Source: Verrucomicrobiota bacterium (GTDB lineage Bacteria > Verrucomicrobiota > Verrucomicrobiia > Chthoniobacterales > JAFAMB01). From it: a stretch of 35,238 nucleotides of DNA. The position numbers were made by a program, and so were the translations under genes. The stretch is from positions 1-35,238 of the forward strand of contig JAFAIO010000361.1 of assembly GCA_019236675.1 (NCBI GenBank). The letters are read 5' to 3'. Positions 31,941-35,238 of this stretch are shown one piece after another (positions within the stretch are counted from its first letter, which is position 1; every line of letters begins with the position of its first letter). The notes under the pieces were generated by a model. That model worked only from the letters and a program-made list of their open reading frames with translations. It was not told where the DNA came from and made no database searches.

Positions 31941-33356
31941 TTAGTTATGCAAATACGTATCCCATCCGAAATACGTCGAAAACGCTTCATTCAAGACCTG
32001 AGCCGTATGCGAAGCGTTCATGGCCGCATGGTGCTCGAATCCATGCTTGCAAACGTGTTTCATGAGCTCCTGCAAGCGGGGCACTTTTACTACCGCCCGG
32101 CTCCCGAAAGTATCTAACGGATCGCTCACGAACTCGCCGTCGCCGACGTAGGTACGAATTACTCCGTTGCGATCATCCGTCGTAATTCTTGCATAACTGA
32201 ACGGACCCGCCGGAGTACGGCCGGCAACGGTACCATAGGTATTTTCCGTTCCCAATGTCGTCGCCAGGATTTCGGCGTTCGCCATTTTTACGTCCGAGAA
32301 GAAACTTTTCGCCCAGTTACCGCAGTGGAACAAGACGCATTTGTCAGGGTCATTTCCGTAGTTGTTATTCCAGTCAACCAAAGCGCTGGGCTTCCCGGAA
32401 GCCAACTGCAGCGCATACATCGATGCGACCCCGGTGATATCGACCTCGCAGGCGCTGGGCAGAAGGCTCTCGCTCATCATGCTCATCAAAGTACAAACAT
32501 TGACGCCGTAGTTATGCTGCAACGAATCCCAACACTGGATGGCGGTTGCGTCGATGCCGTAGCGCAACATCCAATCGTCGATGACGATCCCGAGCTTGGC
32601 CATTTTCACCAGCGAAGGCGCCGGCACGCCACCGGTCGGAACATAAGACTGGATGCCTGCTAAACGTTCGCCCACCCGTTTGTCGTTATCCGCAATCTTT
32701 TCTGCGGTCCCAAAGACCTCTGACAGATCGGCGGTACTCACGCTGATCCCAAAAGCTTGCAGTAGCTTTTCGCTGTAACGAGTGGTGTTAAAGGCATTAG
32801 GCCTCGCACCGATCGCACCGAGGCGCGCGGCTTTCAGGCGTCGAACCACTCGGCACACCGCCGCAAATCTCTTGAGGTCCGCGCGGAACGAGTCTGTTAG
32901 CGGATGAACCGTATGCAGCTCGGTGAGACTAAATGGATAGCCATATTGATAGAGATTGTTGCAAACTGATATCTTTCCGCAAAAAGCATCGCGTCTGAAC
33001 TCGACGGCGAATTTTGACAGGTCGTCAGGGTAGGCCTGAACCAGAATCGGCACTTTGAGTCCAGACAGCTTAATCGTGTCGGCAATACCTTTCTCGTCTC
33101 CAAAGTTCGGGAGGACAACCAGGATTCCATCAATACGATGCCGGTTCTCGTCGAAAAGAGCCGCACATTTTTGAGCATGCGCCCAGGTCTCAACGGCGCC
33201 AAGTTTAGTGGCTTGTTCGTCAAGAATCACAGCATCGATGCCTTGTTCGTTCAAGACGCTAAGAACATCCTGCCGTCCTTGCGTGATCAGGCTGTCAGGG
33301 AAAAAGTTTCGGTTCCCGACGATCACGCCTAACACGATCTTCTGCTCGCTCTTCAT
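31941..33356 (-). CDS. L-fucose/L-arabinose isomerase family protein
   Basis: This 471-aa protein shows the fold of L-fucose and L-arabinose isomerases, which interconvert aldoses and ketoses with a divalent metal. Residues 1-170 form a Rossmann-like domain ([28 protein letters not shown]). Residues 171-300 form the second domain ([25 protein letters not shown]). The active-site part has E304 in [15 protein letters not shown]328 in [10 protein letters not shown] and H344 in LFHCGNW, which fit the family's Glu/Asp/His metal ligands. It is shorter than E. coli FucI (591) and close to AraA (500). The exact sugar is unknown. It lies 75 bases from the nucleoside-hydrolase-like gene on the same strand and is probably co-regulated with it. 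Confidence 0.88.
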   Translation of the reverse strand: MKSEQKIVLGVIVGNRNFFPDSLITQGRQDVLSVLNEQGIDAVILDEQATKLGAVETWAHAQKCAALFDENRHRIDGILVVLPNFGDEKGIADTIKLSGLKVPILVQAYPDDLSKFAVEFRRDAFCGKISVCNNLYQYGYPFSLTELHTVHPLTDSFRADLKRFAAVCRVVRRLKAARLGAIGARPNAFNTTRYSEKLLQAFGISVSTADLSEVFGTAEKIADNDKRVGERLAGIQSYVPTGGVPAPSLVKMAKLGIVIDDWMLRYGIDATAIQCWDSLQHNYGVNVCTLMSMMSESLLPSACEVDITGVASMYALQLASGKPSALVDWNNNYGNDPDKCVLFHCGNWAKSFFSDVKMANAEILATTLGTENTYGTVAGRTPAGPFSYARITTDDRNGVIRTYVGDGEFVSDPLDTFGSRAVVKVPRLQELMKHVCKHGFEHHAAMNASHTAQVLNEAFSTYFGWDTYLHN

Positions 33357-33394
33357 AGTCGGGTTTTCGGTGGATTTTGTGGTCTAGGAGCGTT

Positions 33395-33409
33395 TGTCCC
33401 TACGGGACA
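33395..33409. other. Hairpin TGTCCC-TAC-GGGACA
   Basis: A six-bp perfect stem with a TAC loop lies 38 bases upstream of the isomerase start, in the gap after the nucleoside-hydrolase-like gene. It could be an intercistronic terminator or processing hairpin. Its CTACG centre is the reverse complement of the CGTAG centre in repeat elements A-C. Confidence 0.5.
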
Positions 33410-33431
33410 ATTGCCGGCGTTCTTATGGGTT

Positions 33432-34337
33432 TTACTGGACCAATTTCGCCTGCGTGAACCGAGTCAGTTTAGCGAAGAAGTCTTCCAGGATGAAACGCTG
33501 ATCGACCGTGTGATACAATCGGATCGGCCGATATTTTCCGGTGTGTACGTAGTTCATCTCACTGTTAAACTCAGGCGCCGGAACCCAATCATAGCTGCCG
33601 CAGTCTTCGTACATCATTACCCCAACGGCGGGGGAATCTCCCAGCGACCGGTGTTCGATCGGACCATGACGATGATACTTGTTGTTCCAGTCGATAAGCT
33701 GCTCGACCAGATATTTTCCTAACGGACCCTGATGGTAAACTCTCTGTTCCAGCTCCGCATAGCTGACCGCCATTCTCTTGTAAACCGGGCTGGGCAACTG
33801 CCAAACCTCGAGCTTTGAACGGAAAACGACATTGGCGGCCGCAACATCATTGGAGAGATTAAACTCCCAACCTCCGACTGGCCAGCGGTCGCCGCCAATC
33901 CAGACTACCCGAACGGTGCGCTCAGCAATTGCCGGTTCTTCCAATAAGGCAGAAGCCATATCAGTGAGCGGTCCAAGAAAAGCGACATGCAACGGGCGGG
34001 GATCGTCTTTCAGCGCCTCACGAATGATCAAAGCAGAGCCCTCTGAAGGAGCCGGTGTCTTTTCATCAGGTAACCCTTTGGTTGCACCTGCGAACACCGG
34101 CACTTGTCCCTGCAGTTCCATTAGCTCGAGCAGCTTAAGAACCTCATCATGACTGGCTTTAAGACTGCCCGGCCCCCGCCGATCGCCGAAATGCGCGGGG
34201 ATGATCCCATGCAGATCAAACATCGGAGTTAGGATAGTATGAACGATCGCATACTGATCGTCCGCTTCGTTTTTAGCGTCAGTATTCAGAATGACGCGAA
34301 CTCTCTTGGCTGGGTCGGGAATGAAGATTGGGTCCAT
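33432..34337 (-). CDS. Nucleoside hydrolase-like protein
   Basis: This 301-aa protein resembles inosine-uridine-type nucleoside hydrolases, which cleave N-ribosidic bonds with a bound calcium ion. It shows RVILNTDAKNEADDQYAIVH (D20, D26, D27), VPVFAGATKGLP, LHVAFLGPLTDMASAL and VWIGGDRWPVGGWEFNLSNDVAAANVVF. The last has the NL..D pattern of the active site. The metal loop departs from the classical DxDPGxDDA: the first Asp is Asn18, and five residues, not three, separate D20 from DD. That suits divergent or 'nucleoside hydrolase-like' (Sde182/DUF1593-type) proteins. The substrate may therefore not be a standard nucleoside. It lies upstream of the isomerase, and an ABC permease precedes it after a 145-bp gap. 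Confidence 0.85.
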   Translation of the reverse strand: MDPIFIPDPAKRVRVILNTDAKNEADDQYAIVHTILTPMFDLHGIIPAHFGDRRGPGSLKASHDEVLKLLELMELQGQVPVFAGATKGLPDEKTPAPSEGSALIIREALKDDPRPLHVAFLGPLTDMASALLEEPAIAERTVRVVWIGGDRWPVGGWEFNLSNDVAAANVVFRSKLEVWQLPSPVYKRMAVSYAELEQRVYHQGPLGKYLVEQLIDWNNKYHRHGPIEHRSLGDSPAVGVMMYEDCGSYDWVPAPEFNSEMNYVHTGKYRPIRLYHTVDQRFILEDFFAKLTRFTQAKLVQ

Positions 34338-34372
34338 GCGATTTAACTTTTCGGTACTCGCTCGGTGATCTT

Positions 34373-34425
34373 AATGACAGATGACAAATGACAGATGACA
34401 GAAAAACAATTTGTCATTTGTCATC
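34373..34425. repeat. TGACAAATGACA hairpin repeat
   Basis: Perfect 14-bp arms GATGACAAATGACA (34380-34393) and TGTCATTTGTCATC (34412-34425) enclose an 18-base loop, with an extra TGACAGA copy on each side. The same arm sequence is found in the inverted repeat at 10053-10213. It lies between the ABC permease and the nucleoside-hydrolase-like gene, so it could interrupt or modulate their transcript. Confidence 0.85.
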
Positions 34426-34482
34426 CGGACGAGTCTCACGCGGGTCTGTTGTTGGTGTTCTGGGTCAGGTTGTGATTTTGGG

Positions 34483-35238
34483 CTACTTAACGGCGCCTCC
34501 CATGCCGGCAACGAAATAGCGTTGAAACAGGAGAAAGACTAACATCACCGGCGCTACCGAAATCAGGACGGCGGCGGCGAGTTGGTCATATTGGGTGGAA
34601 AATTGGGTGCTGAATTGGACGAGGCCGAGAGGCAACGTCCGAAGTTCATCCGATCGCAAGAAAATCTGCGCCAAGATAAATTCGTTCCAGGTGGCAACTC
34701 CGTCGAGTATGCACAGAGAGACCACCGCGGGTAACGCCAGAGGCAAAGCGATTCGATAGAAGATCCGGAACCAAGAACACCCATCGATTCGCGCCGCTTC
34801 AATAATCGCCGGCGGTAACGTCCGAAAATAGCCACGCATGACGAGCACCCCAAACGGTACCCCAAATCCGATATAAAGGATGATCAGGCCGGTCAGCGTA
34901 TCGATCAGGTTCAGCGCATTCATCAGGAGAGTCAAAGGAACCAATGTCATTTGCATCGGCACGATGAGCCCAACCAGTACGTAGACAAAAACCTTGTTCG
35001 CCCAGCGGAACTGCATGTGGGTCAACGCAACAGCCGCCATAGATTCGATCAGGATACCGATTGGTACCTTGACGGCGGTAACAATGACGCTGTTCCAGAA
35101 GTAGTTTCCTACTCCCGTCTGCCACGCTTCCGAAAAGTTCGCCCAACGGATTGATTTAGGCAGCGAAAAAGCACCATTAACCGCAAAATCGCCGGCGTCT
35201 TTCAGGGCCGTTAAAACCAGGGTTATTACCGGCGTCAA
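34483..35238 (-). CDS. Carbohydrate ABC transporter permease, MalG/UgpE type (5' end beyond window)
   Basis: At least 251 aa of an inner-membrane permease are visible. About five membrane segments include the region TSFK-like TALKDAGDF start, YFWNSVIVTAVKVPIG and MPMQMTLVPLTLL-like VPMQMTLVPLTLLMN. The EAA loop that contacts the ATPase is AIIEAARIDGCSWFRIFYRIALPLALPA. The C-terminus QRYFVAGMGGAVK is typical of sugar permeases (MalG, UgpE, LacG). A TTG sits at the window edge, but the first TM is missing. The true start must lie beyond 35238. It probably has a partner permease and binding-protein gene upstream, outside this window. It suggests that the following enzymes act on an imported sugar or glycoside. 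Confidence 0.92.
   Translation of the reverse strand: MTPVITLVLTALKDAGDFAVNGAFSLPKSIRWANFSEAWQTGVGNYFWNSVIVTAVKVPIGILIESMAAVALTHMQFRWANKVFVYVLVGLIVPMQMTLVPLTLLMNALNLIDTLTGLIILYIGFGVPFGVLVMRGYFRTLPPAIIEAARIDGCSWFRIFYRIALPLALPAVVSLCILDGVATWNEFILAQIFLRSDELRTLPLGLVQFSTQFSTQYDQLAAAVLISVAPVMLVFLLFQRYFVAGMGGAVK

Overview
No rRNA, tRNA, CRISPR array, integrase or intact insertion sequence was seen. The window looks like chromosomal DNA of a Verrucomicrobiota soil-type bacterium (Chthoniobacter/Udaeobacter-like). This is inferred from the gene families and from the dense intergenic repeats: hairpins with CTCCGTAGGAGC cores, GGCGAGGCTCCC pieces, and TGACAAATGACA and CAGATTACACAGATT inverted repeats. 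No marker gene fixes the taxon.

Layout. 1-5.1 kb, minus strand: a three-gene secreted-protein operon (SnoaL/NTF2-like protein; glycine-rich, Trp-rich mu-protocadherin-type surface protein with a 12 x 18-bp repeat; small secreted protein) and a separate 428-aa exported protein of unknown function. 5.6-10.1 kb, plus: an RND efflux adaptor and AcrB-type pump, with no outer-membrane factor beside them. 10.2-10.7 kb: a small exported protein flanked by two large inverted repeats. 10.9-15.7 kb, minus: a four-TM membrane protein, glycogen debranching enzyme GlgX and a CPA1/NhaP-type antiporter. 15.9-24.3 kb, plus: a truncated glycogen phosphorylase remnant, a DUF3016 protein, 6-phosphofructokinase, a FixL/FixJ-like kinase-regulator pair, a lone receiver protein, a PPK2 polyphosphate kinase and a SulP anion transporter. 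The last five lie so close together that they look like one operon. 24.5-27.4 kb, minus: an AraM/EgsA-like dehydrogenase and an alpha/beta-hydrolase lipoprotein. 27.6-29.0 kb: a DUF4105 membrane protein (plus) converging on a small unknown protein (minus). 29.4-31.3 kb, minus: a LytS/LytTR two-component pair. 31.9-35.2 kb, minus: an ABC sugar permease (cut by the window edge), a nucleoside-hydrolase-like protein and a fucose/arabinose-isomerase-family protein, probably part of a carbohydrate or nucleoside catabolic cassette.

How it fits together. GlgX, the GlgP remnant and PFK point to glycogen breakdown and glycolysis. PPK2, SulP and the two-component genes suggest regulated energy and anion homeostasis. 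The most unusual signals are non-coding: (i) an 8-mer GACCTTGG in AT-flanked context at four intergenic sites, each 103-113 bases upstream of a minus-strand start codon; (ii) three copies of a 155-180-bp nested inverted-repeat element; (iii) small hairpins with different stems that share a CGTAG centre. These are reported as candidates for undescribed regulatory or mobile sequences. No new protein system can be proved from this sequence alone.
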